Positions 1 to 6,874 of a DNA stretch of 31,771 nucleotides are shown here, piece by piece (the first letter of the stretch is position 1; each line of letters begins with the position of its first letter). The notes beneath the pieces are model-generated. The model was not told the origin of the DNA. It did no database searches and worked only from the letters and a program-made list of their open reading frames with translations. This DNA is from a virus. Location: IMG/VR virus record IMGVR_UViG_3300042883_000289, positions 1 to 31,771 of that record, one strand, 5' to 3'. A program made the position numbers and the translations under genes.

Positions 1-74
1 TAACCATTCTGTACTTGTTTAACAGTTGCCCAACCATTACAGTCAGATTGATTCTGTGATATCCCGTATGGCAT
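1..74 (-). CDS. 5' fragment of the prohead protease gene (duplicate copy)
   Basis: Start codon ATG at 74-72 and the first 24 codons of the protease gene. The complete gene is at 29976-31718, and this fragment exists only because the contig ends overlap. Its start lies 2 nt after the TAG stop (77-79) of the 84-aa gene, showing that the two genes are consecutive in one operon on the circle. Confidence 0.9.
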   Translation of the reverse strand, partial: MPYGISQNQSDCNGWATVKQVQNG

Positions 75-127
75 TACTAATCCACATCAGGTGTTAAGAC
101 ACGCATTGTGTGACTACTAGAACTTGT
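1..127. repeat. Terminal 127-bp direct repeat, left copy
   Basis: Identical, base for base, to 31645-31771. It sits across the start of the prohead protease gene and the end of the 84-aa gene, which is not a plausible natural genome end. A length of 127 equals a common maximum assembly k-mer, so I read it as the overlap left when a circular graph is written as a linear contig. The true circle would be 31,644 bp. Confidence 0.95.
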
Positions 128-331
128 GATTGCATAGACAGTTTCGTTACTTGGTACAAACAGTTCAATGGTTGCGTTGTTAGATAAGTGCAAACCATTT
201 GACGCAGTTACATCATTGCCACCAATATAAAGAGAACCAGACGATGAATGAAGATAACAATGGCGTGGAATGTTGTCTGCTGCCACGACCAATGTTGGTG
301 ATGTAGTTACTGTTACTGCGATTGACTTCAT
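77..331 (-). CDS. Small virion-associated protein, 84 aa (unknown)
   Basis: The start ATG overlaps the portal stop by 4 nt (ATGA), and the stop lies 2 nt before the protease start, so it is an intact member of the head operon between portal and protease. The protein is rich in Ser, Thr and Val with alternating hydrophobic residues (SIAVTVTTSPTLVVA near the N-terminus), suggesting an all-beta fold and no membrane segment. Short beta proteins in this position in other phages can be head decoration or fibre-like proteins. That is inference from position and composition; I do not recognise the family. Confidence 0.8.
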   Translation of the reverse strand: MKSIAVTVTTSPTLVVAADNIPRHCYLHSSSGSLYIGGNDVTASNGLHLSNNATIELFVPSNETVYAITSSSSHTMRVLTPDVD

Positions 332-1515
332 CGTGGTGGTTCCTTATCTGTTCCAAGTGTAGGAAGATCGCCACCCTCAACACCAGCCATAGGTGCGCCA
401 GCAACACCAAGAACAAACTGATCACCACCGTCATATGGTTCACGGTTCTCCATTGCTCGCGCTTCGTTCGGTGTAAGTGTTCCAGACATAATCATTGACT
501 GCTGTGCGCGTACACGGGTTGAAAGATCTGCGCGTTGAAACTCGTCAGCATTGAAACGAACACGCTCACCCATCGGCAACATTTCTGACAGCACATCTTC
601 AAGCCTTCTCATATATGGCAACAAGGTGTAGCGCACAAAGTTAATACCAGCAGACTCAATGTTCTGATACGTCTGTGAGTCTCCACCAGTTCCGTTAATC
701 AAATGCAATGGCACACGATAGGTACGGGCAATGTCACGCACGATTGCTTCACGATGTTCAAGCATTTGCATATCGGCAGCAGACGTTGTAACTGGTCTCC
801 ATTTTAAACCGTTCGTCAAGACAGCAGGTCTGCGTCGTTTGTAATGCGCATCTTCCCACGTGTCACGCAATACTTCTGCTGCATCTTTAGACATTGCCTG
901 ATCTGTTTCCAATACAGATGATGGTGTAGCACCTTCGCCATAAAACTGCGCAAGGAATCTATCCATAGCAATAGACATTCCAATAGTGTTGCGTTGTGCT
1001 TCAAGCGGTGAGATAGGTCGTAAGCGATCTGGAAGATCTAACCACGAGACTTGACGTATGTGTTCCTTTGTCATTCGTGTTTTGTTGTATGTGTAAATGA
1101 TCTCATCATTGTCAATAGTTAATGCAACTGACTTCGGTTCAAGGTTCCGCATCTCAACAGGTAATCCATTAGAACCAATAGGTGCATAGATAAAGTCCAC
1201 ACCGTGTAATGCGATCATTGCGCAAGCCTGATGAATGAATTGATACATCGTCTGGTATGTATTTGGTTTAACAAAGACAGATGGTGTAGGTAGTTTTTCT
1301 ATTCGCCCATTAACGTCACGGACAAGATCTAACGGCATTGACGCAATTGAGTCTGCAATTAAAGTAACGCTGGCAAGAACAGCAGACGATGCCAACGCTG
1401 TTACTTCATCAACAATTTCTCCAGAGTAATTATTGAAAGCAGGTCGTGTTGTTACCTGATATGGATCTATGGAGATAGGCAGCCCACGTCGTTCTGTTTT
1501 TCGCCAAACACTCAT
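328..1515 (-). CDS. Portal protein (HK97/phage_portal family), 395 aa
   Basis: The portal forms the dodecameric ring at the capsid vertex through which DNA is packaged and to which the tail attaches. Length (395 aa) fits HK97-type portals. The stretch around residues 35-70 (ALASSAVLASVTLIADSIAS) is the N-terminal helix typical of this family. The segment near residues 255-275 (IARTYRVPLHLING) and the following QTYQNIESAGINF block match the conserved core, and the late LPYMRRLEDVLSEML is the stem region. It lies directly after the large terminase and a 58-aa membrane protein and before the protease, the classic head-gene order. Its ATG overlaps the preceding small gene by 4 nt. Confidence 0.93.
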   Translation of the reverse strand: MSVWRKTERRGLPISIDPYQVTTRPAFNNYSGEIVDEVTALASSAVLASVTLIADSIASMPLDLVRDVNGRIEKLPTPSVFVKPNTYQTMYQFIHQACAMIALHGVDFIYAPIGSNGLPVEMRNLEPKSVALTIDNDEIIYTYNKTRMTKEHIRQVSWLDLPDRLRPISPLEAQRNTIGMSIAMDRFLAQFYGEGATPSSVLETDQAMSKDAAEVLRDTWEDAHYKRRRPAVLTNGLKWRPVTTSAADMQMLEHREAIVRDIARTYRVPLHLINGTGGDSQTYQNIESAGINFVRYTLLPYMRRLEDVLSEMLPMGERVRFNADEFQRADLSTRVRAQQSMIMSGTLTPNEARAMENREPYDGGDQFVLGVAGAPMAGVEGGDLPTLGTDKEPPR

Positions 1516-1688
1516 GCTGATAATCCGCCTGCCACGATCAGAAGTATTCCACCCACTATGAATGCAATCCCCAAAGAGAATACAGCAATTCCATACATCA
1601 ACGCTACAAACCCCACTACTTCAAGCAGTGTGCTGAAGATCATTCGTGGCTCTCTTATTTTCTTTGTAAGTTTTCTAATCCCAAACAT
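1512..1688 (-). CDS. Small single-pass membrane protein, 58 aa, between terminase and portal
   Basis: Read directly from the minus strand. It starts at ATG 1688, inside the last codons of the large terminase gene and in another frame, and ends in TGA overlapping the portal ATG as ATGA. The N-terminus is basic (MFGIRKLTKKIREPRM), followed by a long hydrophobic stretch (VVGFVALMYGIAVFSLGIAF then IVGGILLIVAGG), long enough for one or two membrane passes. The exact fit between two certain genes, with overlaps at both ends, argues it is translated. Function unknown. A membrane protein between terminase and portal is unusual; inner-membrane tethering or superinfection exclusion are speculative roles. 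Confidence 0.75.
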   Translation of the reverse strand: MFGIRKLTKKIREPRMIFSTLLEVVGFVALMYGIAVFSLGIAFIVGGILLIVAGGLSA

Positions 1689-3183
1689 TCAATACCTGTG
1701 GTTCTGTTCCTGTGCGTGGTCGCGAGTTCGCGCGATCCAATGCCATCACCATAGCAATACACGCGTCAATCTTTCGCTTTGACTTTCCCTTAGATAGTCG
1801 CCAACCGTTCTCTGTCATACGTTGCGCTGCTGATAACACTTGGTCTGTAAACGTTGGGGAACCATCGTGTGCTACACGGTTAGATACTATTAGTTCGTAA
1901 GCGTTACCACAGGCAGGGATCATTCGTGAACTTGTCTGTGGATACTCAACCATTGGCAGACCATCATCGGCAAGGATCTCTGCTGACCGTTGAAAATACG
2001 CAGGGTCATAAGCAAACTCTTGAACGTTGTAATTCAAATGAAGATCGCGCAGATACAGTTCCACATCGGCAACATCAACACCCTCATCTGAGGGTTGCCA
2101 AATCTTTGAACGAATAGCGAACTTGCCTTCATCGTTCTTCTGTACGGACACTATTGCTATTGAGTCATGCTTTAACGCCATGTCAATACCAACGTATGTT
2201 GGGCTGTCCCGATCAAACTCAACTTCACACACTGACTGTTCCCACGCACCGACAGGTAGCCATGATTCTTGCGAACGCACCCACTGGTTCAGACGCCAAC
2301 GACGAAACGCCATCTCAGAACTTTGCTTTGTAGCACTTAAAAGATCTTCAGGATCTAGCAAGCCTTCAGCCACGTTCGGATTAGAGATATGCCATTGACG
2401 TTCATCATCAATTTTGCAATCTGCTTTTGCTTCCCACCACCAGAAACCGAACGCGTCATCATCAACTTCTTTCGCTGCGACACTCTTGCCGTATTGATAC
2501 AACTGACCGCACACTGAATCAAGGTCATAGCCTGCTGTTGTAATTGAAACGACTAATGGTTCAAGACGCGCACCAGAACCAAGAGTCATCTGGTCATACA
2601 AGTCTGCTGTCTGCTGGTTCCACAACTCGTCAAACAAAACAAGTGAAGGGTTCAGACCAGCCTGACCACGAAACTCTGACGACAACACGCGGAACACAGA
2701 ACCAAATCTTGGCATCTCAATAGCGTCGCGATACACATTGCATTCCTTTGACAGAATTGGTGAGTTCATTATCTGTGCCTTTGCTTCACCAAAGATAATT
2801 CGTGCCTGCTGACGATCACCTGCAACAGCGTAGATCTCCGCACCTGCTTCACCAGCAACCATTCCATACACGGCAATAGCAGAACCAATAAGTGACTTAC
2901 CTTGTTTGCGTGGCAACCCAATAAGCGCGCGACGATAACGCAAGCGACCATCTTCACGACGTTCATACAAAGAACGAAGTAACCACTGTTGCCATTCAGT
3001 GAATTCCAAAGGCAAGCCAGCGCGGAAACCTTTTAACACCGTGAAGTTATCTAGAGCAAAGTCAATGATCTCATCACCATCGGTGACTTTATTTTGTCTA
3101 GGCGTATAGAAAGCAGGTTGCCATTTGGCTTTAGGATCTAGCGCGTTTCTGCGCGATGCGTTTGTTAAGTTCTGCGAATCCAC
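1675..3183 (-). CDS. terL: Terminase large subunit (Terminase_1 family), about 502 aa
   Basis: Packaging motor: an ATPase plus a nuclease that cuts concatemeric DNA and drives it into the prohead. Walker A-like PRKQGKSL lies near residues 91-98, Walker B VLFDE near 182-186, and the nuclease-domain acidic motif YVGIDMALKHDS near 331-342, with later conserved segments before the C-terminus. I chose GTG at 3183 because GGAAGGA lies about 10 nt upstream. The longer reading from GTG 3243 has no clear ribosome-binding site and would overlap the small terminase by 113 nt. The remaining overlap of about 50 nt suggests translational coupling with the small subunit. The last codons overlap the 58-aa membrane protein gene. 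Confidence 0.93.
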   Translation of the reverse strand: MDSQNLTNASRRNALDPKAKWQPAFYTPRQNKVTDGDEIIDFALDNFTVLKGFRAGLPLEFTEWQQWLLRSLYERREDGRLRYRRALIGLPRKQGKSLIGSAIAVYGMVAGEAGAEIYAVAGDRQQARIIFGEAKAQIMNSPILSKECNVYRDAIEMPRFGSVFRVLSSEFRGQAGLNPSLVLFDELWNQQTADLYDQMTLGSGARLEPLVVSITTAGYDLDSVCGQLYQYGKSVAAKEVDDDAFGFWWWEAKADCKIDDERQWHISNPNVAEGLLDPEDLLSATKQSSEMAFRRWRLNQWVRSQESWLPVGAWEQSVCEVEFDRDSPTYVGIDMALKHDSIAIVSVQKNDEGKFAIRSKIWQPSDEGVDVADVELYLRDLHLNYNVQEFAYDPAYFQRSAEILADDGLPMVEYPQTSSRMIPACGNAYELIVSNRVAHDGSPTFTDQVLSAAQRMTENGWRLSKGKSKRKIDACIAMVMALDRANSRPRTGTEPQVLNVWD

Positions 3184-3607
3184 CTGCTGTCGTTCCTTCC
3201 GATGAAATGTTACCGCGTTCAGTAGGGCTGAAGCCAAGATCACCTAACAGAGAAGTGATGAGCCGATCCAGTTCACGCAGACCACGACGATCACGCCACG
3301 AAGAAGGATCAACAGCGACACGACCACGCATCACCATTCGTTCATCAATCAACTCACAACAGATCAACATTAATTCAGAGTCCACAGTTGGCTTTAACCA
3401 GACAGCACCAGATTGCCACATACGTTCCCACAGTTCTGTTCCGTATTTGCCTAACGGTCTTTGCGGTTCAGGAACCTTGTCAGGCTCAACAGAAGGAAGC
3501 ACAACGACGTTCTTTGGCAGGGCGCGCTTAGAAGGATTCCCAAGCCTTTCCTTACGTTCAACTGGTTTCGGTTTCCTTCCCGATCCTTGACCACCCATTT
3601 CAGACAC
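3131..3607 (-). CDS. terS: Terminase small subunit (P27 family), 158 aa
   Basis: DNA-recognition partner of the large terminase. The N-terminus is glycine- and lysine-rich (GGQGSGRKPKP) and is followed by RLGNPSKRALP, the hallmark GNPxKRxLP motif of P27-type small terminases. The C-terminal LGFSPTERGNI matches the LGLTPxxR motif of the family. It is immediately upstream of the large subunit and overlaps it. The start is GTG at 3607; an in-frame ATG at 3598 is an alternative start. An HNH endonuclease lies just upstream, a pairing common in cos-type phages where HNH proteins assist terminase cleavage (established for some families, inferred here). Confidence 0.88.
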   Translation of the reverse strand: MSEMGGQGSGRKPKPVERKERLGNPSKRALPKNVVVLPSVEPDKVPEPQRPLGKYGTELWERMWQSGAVWLKPTVDSELMLICCELIDERMVMRGRVAVDPSSWRDRRGLRELDRLITSLLGDLGFSPTERGNISSEGTTAGGFAELNKRIAQKRARS

Positions 3608-3819
3608 CAGCCTGTTCTAACGCTCTAGGCGAAGCCCACCCAAAAGATGGTCTGAGATATCGCGCCAACCTTCCCCACACGCTTAAAACACCAGAGAGCG
3701 ACCAATCAACCGAATCGGGCAGCAACAAAAACAAGTTAATTCGCGGATACGTGCGTTTGCTCGGCGTCAGGGTTCCCCTGTCAGGCGCATAGGAAAAAAG
3801 GGTATGGGGGCTAGGGGTA
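3608..3819. other. Intergenic region upstream of small terminase; possible packaging (cos) region
   Basis: About 212 nt between the HNH stop and the small terminase start. One minus-strand frame stays open through it (an ORF beginning at 4115), but upstream that frame runs antiphase through the HNH gene and its product is Pro/Thr/Gln-rich with no recognisable motif, so I do not call it. Visible structure: CCTGACAGGGGAACCCTGAC near 3769-3790 on the minus strand combines a CCTGAC direct repeat with a CAGGG-GAA-CCCTG hairpin, and a T6 run lies nearby. Being next to HNH and both terminase genes makes this the best place to look for a cos site. That is inference only. Confidence 0.3.
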
Positions 3820-4143
3820 CTAGGTCTGTTTTGGGTTTGGGTTTGGCGGTCTGTTGCCTCTGCTGGAATTACAGGATCGGTGGGCAGGGGCGAGAGGGCT
3901 GGCAGGGTCGCCTGCGATGACGTGGTCTGCTGTCCAAGGATCGTTGTGTCTTGCTGTTTGTCCACATAGCCAGCAGTGGGTCGCTGTGTCTCGTATGGCT
4001 TTGGCTCTCTTGCGGTACTCACCTGCATAGTGTGGTCGTTTCTTCTTTGGGTGTTTGGTTTCGTATAGTTTGGCACAGCGTTCGCAGCGTGTTGTCTTTG
4101 TCGTGAGTGTTCCACAGTTCAGGCATGGTCTCTGGATAGGCAT
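3820..4143 (-). CDS. HNH endonuclease, about 107 aa
   Basis: Small zinc-supported nuclease. An N-terminal CxxC...CxxC pair (CLNCGTLTTKTTRCERC) is followed by CWLCG, then the ββα-metal core DPWTADHVIAGDPASPLAP with the catalytic DH, and AHRSCNSSRGN completing the HNH fold with another Cys. The chosen ATG (4143) lies 11 nt after the glycosyltransferase stop; a longer in-frame start at 4206 would overlap that gene by 51 nt. Directly upstream of the terminase genes, it fits the HNH proteins that work with terminase during packaging in HK97-like phages. A homing-endonuclease role is less likely because it is part of the operon. Confidence 0.85.
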   Translation of the reverse strand: MPIQRPCLNCGTLTTKTTRCERCAKLYETKHPKKKRPHYAGEYRKRAKAIRDTATHCWLCGQTARHNDPWTADHVIAGDPASPLAPAHRSCNSSRGNRPPNPNPKQT

Positions 4144-4154
4144 TGGGTGTAGGG

Positions 4155-5012
4155 CTAATGCTTGCGATGTTTGTCGCTGATGATCTTCGGCACTGTGTGG
4201 TTCCAATCAACGCGGTGGTGTAACCGCTTATGGGTCGTACCCATTAGTGAGACGGTTACTGATGATGGTTGCATCATTACTGTGTACATAGACTTCATAT
4301 AGGTTCCAGCGTCTAGGTACATCTCGGTCATACCGCCAGCGACCTTCTGTGTTGTCTGTACGTTTGTTTGTAGTGCGGTGGTGGTGAAGAACATATGTCC
4401 GCGCGCACCGTTCACGACATAGGTGTTCACGTCGTCGTTCATTCTTCCTACGAACTCCAGTGGTGGTTCTGTTCTTAGTAGCCATGTATTCATGCACTTA
4501 CGCAGTAGTGGCTTAGTAACAACACCTTCTATTCCGCCGATGTGGTCACCACCTTGGGACATTGCGAACGATGTGGCACCTGTATCTTCTAGGAAGTCAA
4601 TCATTGCTTCCATGATCTGGTCTAGAGATGTGGTGTCTTTCTTCCGCAGTTTGTTCTCTGATACCAGTCTGAAGAAGATCGCTGTGTAGTCATCGTCAAG
4701 TTGCATATGGTAATCAAGCCCTAACTCTTTAGCGATGAGGAAGGACTGGTTACGTGCGAACACTGTGGCGCGTCTGTCGGCTCTGGTGTCTGCAATGTCA
4801 AACAGTTCTCCTGCTTTGGCTTTGTCAAACTGGATTACTTTGTCGCCATACAGTCTGAAGTATTCGTCTGCGGTCTTATCTTCGTTATCAATGATGAGGT
4901 ACACATCACCTGTGTAGCCACATTCTTGTAGGCGTTGCAGTGTTAGTTGTTCGTGTGGTCTGCCGTGAGTTAAGATGAACATGGCGAACTTCTTGCCCTT
5001 GCTAGTTATCAT
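4155..5012 (-). CDS. TAGT-like DNA-base glycosyltransferase, about 285 aa
   Basis: Nucleotide-sugar glycosyltransferase of GT-A type. Numbered from ATG 5012: a first β-strand with FILTHGRP (about 12-19), a second strand VYLIID (about 37-42), the FARNQSFLIAKELG segment (about 85-98) that places the sugar-nucleotide site, and the metal-binding LDDD (about 105-108). Later, FVGRMNDDVNTYV carries a second acidic pair, and the C-terminus is His-rich (HKRLHHRVDWNHTVPKI). This layout matches TET-associated glycosyltransferases (TAGT), which decorate hydroxymethylated bases in phage DNA. The ParB-like gene directly upstream overlaps it by 11 nt. I chose ATG 5012 rather than 5084 because the first 24 residues of the longer form are low-complexity and overlap ParB. 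No TET, hydroxymethylase or DNA methylase is visible in the window, so the substrate is uncertain. Confidence 0.75.
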   Translation of the reverse strand: MITSKGKKFAMFILTHGRPHEQLTLQRLQECGYTGDVYLIIDNEDKTADEYFRLYGDKVIQFDKAKAGELFDIADTRADRRATVFARNQSFLIAKELGLDYHMQLDDDYTAIFFRLVSENKLRKKDTTSLDQIMEAMIDFLEDTGATSFAMSQGGDHIGGIEGVVTKPLLRKCMNTWLLRTEPPLEFVGRMNDDVNTYVVNGARGHMFFTTTALQTNVQTTQKVAGGMTEMYLDAGTYMKSMYTVMMQPSSVTVSLMGTTHKRLHHRVDWNHTVPKIISDKHRKH

Positions 5013-5778
5013 CGTTGTCCATGATGTCGTGGATTGTCTGGTTGAACTTGGCGTATCCGTTCGCGATGGCGTCGTCAGCGTCAATGATTACTAGCACTGA
5101 TTGTTCCATTAGTTGTTGGATCTCTTTTGTTTGGTGTGGGTAGAACTCTGCAATCTTTCCGTAGTTGAATCGTGCGTGTCTCCACGTTGCTGCTGTGAGG
5201 AAGTTCTTGACGTCTTGCGGTATGTCGGCTTGCTGTATCTCTTGGGTAAGTTTTTCGGCGCGAGTCATATCAACTAACTCATTAACGTGTGGTTCTTCTC
5301 CAACTATTTCGTATTGTGGGATCTTGACCTTCTGTGTAAACATAGATTCAGATGGTTCTATTCCTTCGTGCGCTAAGTCCTGAAGGATTCTGTCTAGGTC
5401 GTCACCGTCGTATCCGCTACCGATGAAGCCAAGATCAGATGTGGCGAGTTCTTTTAGTAGGTCTGCCAGTGCGTTGTCGTCGTAGGTGGCGAGATCGTTG
5501 GTGCGGTTGTCGGCTAGAAGGATACGCAGTGCGCGGTCATCGTCACAGTCCACGAACGTTGCTGCGATCTCTTTCCAGCCAAGTGCTTTTGCTGCTTTGA
5601 GTGTGTGGTTCCCTGCTAAGACGTGACCTGACGAACGTTGCACAACGATTGGTCTGTACTGTCCGTTGTCTTTTAACGATTCGCTGATGGCACCGATGTC
5701 TCCCTGTCGCACGTTGCGTGGGTGATTCTTAACCGAACCTATTGCGATGGCGTTGTGCGCCAGTTCTTCTCTGATCAT
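5002..5778 (-). CDS. ParB-like nuclease-domain protein, 258 aa
   Basis: Residues about 10-110 form a ParB/sulfiredoxin-type domain: NHPRNVRQGDIGAISESL, then GQYRPIVVQ, then VLAGNHTLKAAKALGW, then LADNRTNDLATYD. The C-terminal part (residues about 145-245) has the pattern FLTAATWRHARFNYGKIAEF and LMEQSVLVIIDADDAIANG, which I associate with ParB-like proteins found beside DNA-modifying enzymes rather than with partition systems. No ParA is present, so plasmid-like partitioning is unlikely. Its overlap with the glycosyltransferase suggests a functional pair, perhaps DNA targeting or sensing of modified bases. The start has GAAGGAG about 6 nt upstream. Confidence 0.85.
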   Translation of the reverse strand: MIREELAHNAIAIGSVKNHPRNVRQGDIGAISESLKDNGQYRPIVVQRSSGHVLAGNHTLKAAKALGWKEIAATFVDCDDDRALRILLADNRTNDLATYDDNALADLLKELATSDLGFIGSGYDGDDLDRILQDLAHEGIEPSESMFTQKVKIPQYEIVGEEPHVNELVDMTRAEKLTQEIQQADIPQDVKNFLTAATWRHARFNYGKIAEFYPHQTKEIQQLMEQSVLVIIDADDAIANGYAKFNQTIHDIMDNDDN

Positions 5779-5808
5779 GATGACTCCTTCTAAGTGTCAT
5801 CATCATAG

Positions 5809-5892
5809 TCATTCGGTAAATAAGCCTGCCACGAGTATCAGCATCATTATTAGATACACGGCTGCGAACACGATGAAATACTTGTTAGTCAT
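5809..5892 (-). CDS. Putative 27-aa membrane peptide
   Basis: Read from the minus strand. ATG at 5892 overlaps the end of the upstream coiled-coil gene (ATGACTAA), and the peptide is MTNKYFIVFAAVYLIMMLIL followed by VAGLFTE: basic/polar start, about 20 hydrophobic residues, acidic end, i.e. a single-pass membrane peptide. It is one of several such peptides joined by overlaps in this operon. Translation is not proven; function unknown. Confidence 0.45.
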   Translation of the reverse strand: MTNKYFIVFAAVYLIMMLILVAGLFTE

Positions 5893-6040
5893 ACGCGGTT
5901 CGTTCTAGTCGTCTGCACTCTGCTTCTAGTTCTTTAATGCGTGTCCGTAGATGCTCAACAAGATCTATTGATTGTTTGTCTAATAGTTCGGGTGTGTTAG
6001 CGCGAACGTACGCATTGCGCATTTCGTTCTCGTCAGTCAC
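5885..6040 (-). CDS. Small coiled-coil protein, 51 aa
   Basis: The likely start is GTG at 6040, which overlaps the stop of the 25-aa membrane peptide as GTGA and has GAGG 5 nt upstream. An alternative ATG at 6067 would give 60 aa but would overlap that peptide. The C-terminal half (DLVEHLRTRIKELEAECRRL) is a heptad-like, charged helix. Function unknown; the neighbouring SSB and ParB/glycosyltransferase genes suggest early or DNA-metabolism expression. Confidence 0.6.
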   Translation of the reverse strand: MTDENEMRNAYVRANTPELLDKQSIDLVEHLRTRIKELEAECRRLERTAYD

Positions 6041-6114
6041 TTGCCTCTGCCCAACATGAATCCGCATAGGAACACGGAAGTGATCATGATGATTAGCGTT
6101 AGGAAGTCAAGCAT
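6037..6114 (-). CDS. Putative 25-aa membrane peptide
   Basis: ATG at 6114 is fused to the SSB stop as TGATG, and its own TGA overlaps the next GTG start (GTGA). The peptide MLDFLTLIIMITSVFLCGFM plus LGRGK is a hydrophobic segment with a basic C-terminus. Junctions at both ends are of the same kind used by certain genes in this genome, which is the main reason to call it. No function can be assigned. Confidence 0.45.
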   Translation of the reverse strand: MLDFLTLIIMITSVFLCGFMLGRGK

Positions 6115-6461
6115 CAGAAAACTTCTTCAGCCACCATGTAAGACTCAACCGCGTCAAAGCGCAACTCAATACCTACCGCGTCAGCGATTAGTTCGTGCTT
6201 CTTCTTCTTCTCGCCATCTTTGGTTTGGTAATCGGATACGTCAAGCCTGCCTGACACGATGACTCTGGTGCCTGTGTGGATTGACTTGATGACGTTCTCA
6301 GCGAGAGATCCGAAGGCAACGATGTTGTGCCACGATGTTTTCTTGTTTTCGTCGCGCCCGTAATCGGTTGCTACTGAGAACACTGCAATTGGTTTCTCGT
6401 CTTTGCTGTATCGCAGTTCGGGATCGCGACCTACGCGCCCGACAATAGTGATGTTGTTCAT
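6114..6461 (-). CDS. ssb: Single-stranded DNA-binding protein, 115 aa
   Basis: Binds ssDNA during replication and recombination. The OB-fold begins with MNNITIVGRVGRDPELRYSK, followed by IAVFSVATDYGRD, the conserved WHNIVAFGSLAENV strand-helix, and TRVIVSGRLDVSDYQTKDGE. At 115 aa it is shorter than bacterial SSB and lacks the long linker, but it ends in a short acidic-hydrophobic tip (AEEVF) reminiscent of the protein-interaction tail. GAAGGAAA lies upstream of the ATG. Annealase and exonuclease partners are encoded at 12.0-13.5 kb. Confidence 0.95.
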   Translation of the reverse strand: MNNITIVGRVGRDPELRYSKDEKPIAVFSVATDYGRDENKKTSWHNIVAFGSLAENVIKSIHTGTRVIVSGRLDVSDYQTKDGEKKKKHELIADAVGIELRFDAVESYMVAEEVF

Positions 6462-6474
6462 GGTGTTTTCCTTC

Positions 6475-6687
6475 TCAGAGTTCTATTCCCTGTTGTAAGT
6501 GTATCCGTAAGCGGTCTGCCTGTGCGGTTAGATCTCTGTTCCGTTGTTCTAGGTATTGAGTGCGCTCAATAATAGATATCAATTCGGTAGATGCTTTATC
6601 AAGTCGCTCACGCAGTTCTTCATTAGCAACGCACAGTGAATCAATACGTTCTTCAAGCAACTCTATGTGGGTGGCTTCTTGTTCCAT
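6475..6687 (-). CDS. Coiled-coil protein, 70 aa
   Basis: Almost entirely a predicted coiled coil with regular leucines (HIELLEERIDSLCVANEELR then YLEQRNRDLTAQADRLR). Start ATG 6687 lies within the end of the previous gene (25-nt overlap), with AAGGA 9 nt upstream. Followed after 13 nt by ssb. Unknown function; probably an oligomeric accessory protein. Confidence 0.7.
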   Translation of the reverse strand: MEQEATHIELLEERIDSLCVANEELRERLDKASTELISIIERTQYLEQRNRDLTAQADRLRIHLQQGIEL

Positions 6688-6803
6688 TTGTCAATTTCCT
6701 TCTCTATTCGTGCAACTAGGTCACACAGTAAATCTTCTTCAGTGCCACGCGCCACTGTTCTTTGTAGAAAATGTAATACCAGTTGTAGATCATTGCGTGT
6801 CAT
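6663..6803 (-). CDS. Small hypothetical protein, about 46 aa (up to 61 aa)
   Basis: Helical, amphipathic protein (TRNDLQLVLHFLQRTVARGT then LLCDLVARIEKEIDKW). I prefer ATG 6803; GTG 6848 in the same frame would give 61 aa, and neither has an outstanding ribosome-binding site. It sits between the DUF932 gene and the 70-aa coiled-coil gene and overlaps the latter. No family recognised. Confidence 0.5.
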   Translation of the reverse strand: MTRNDLQLVLHFLQRTVARGTEEDLLCDLVARIEKEIDKWNKKPPT

Positions 6804-6874
6804 AAGCGGTTCAACATAGCAGTACGCGCCATGACTTGGGGGTGTCACAGCGCGTACTACGAATGTTAAATGTA

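Noticed and set aside
3156-3590. Plus-strand 144-aa ORF
   Set aside because: Antisense to the small terminase gene, which has a clear family signature.
3820-3860. Slippery-like A AAC CCA repeats at the end of the HNH gene
   Set aside because: A -1 shift gives only a short tail ending at a nearby TGA, and the longer open frame is +1, so no programmed frameshift is supported.
3600-4115. 171-aa minus-strand ORF between HNH and small terminase
   Set aside because: Most of it runs antiphase through the clear HNH gene, its composition is Pro/Thr/Gln-rich without motifs, and its start has no ribosome-binding site. A real short gene in 3608-3819 cannot be fully excluded.
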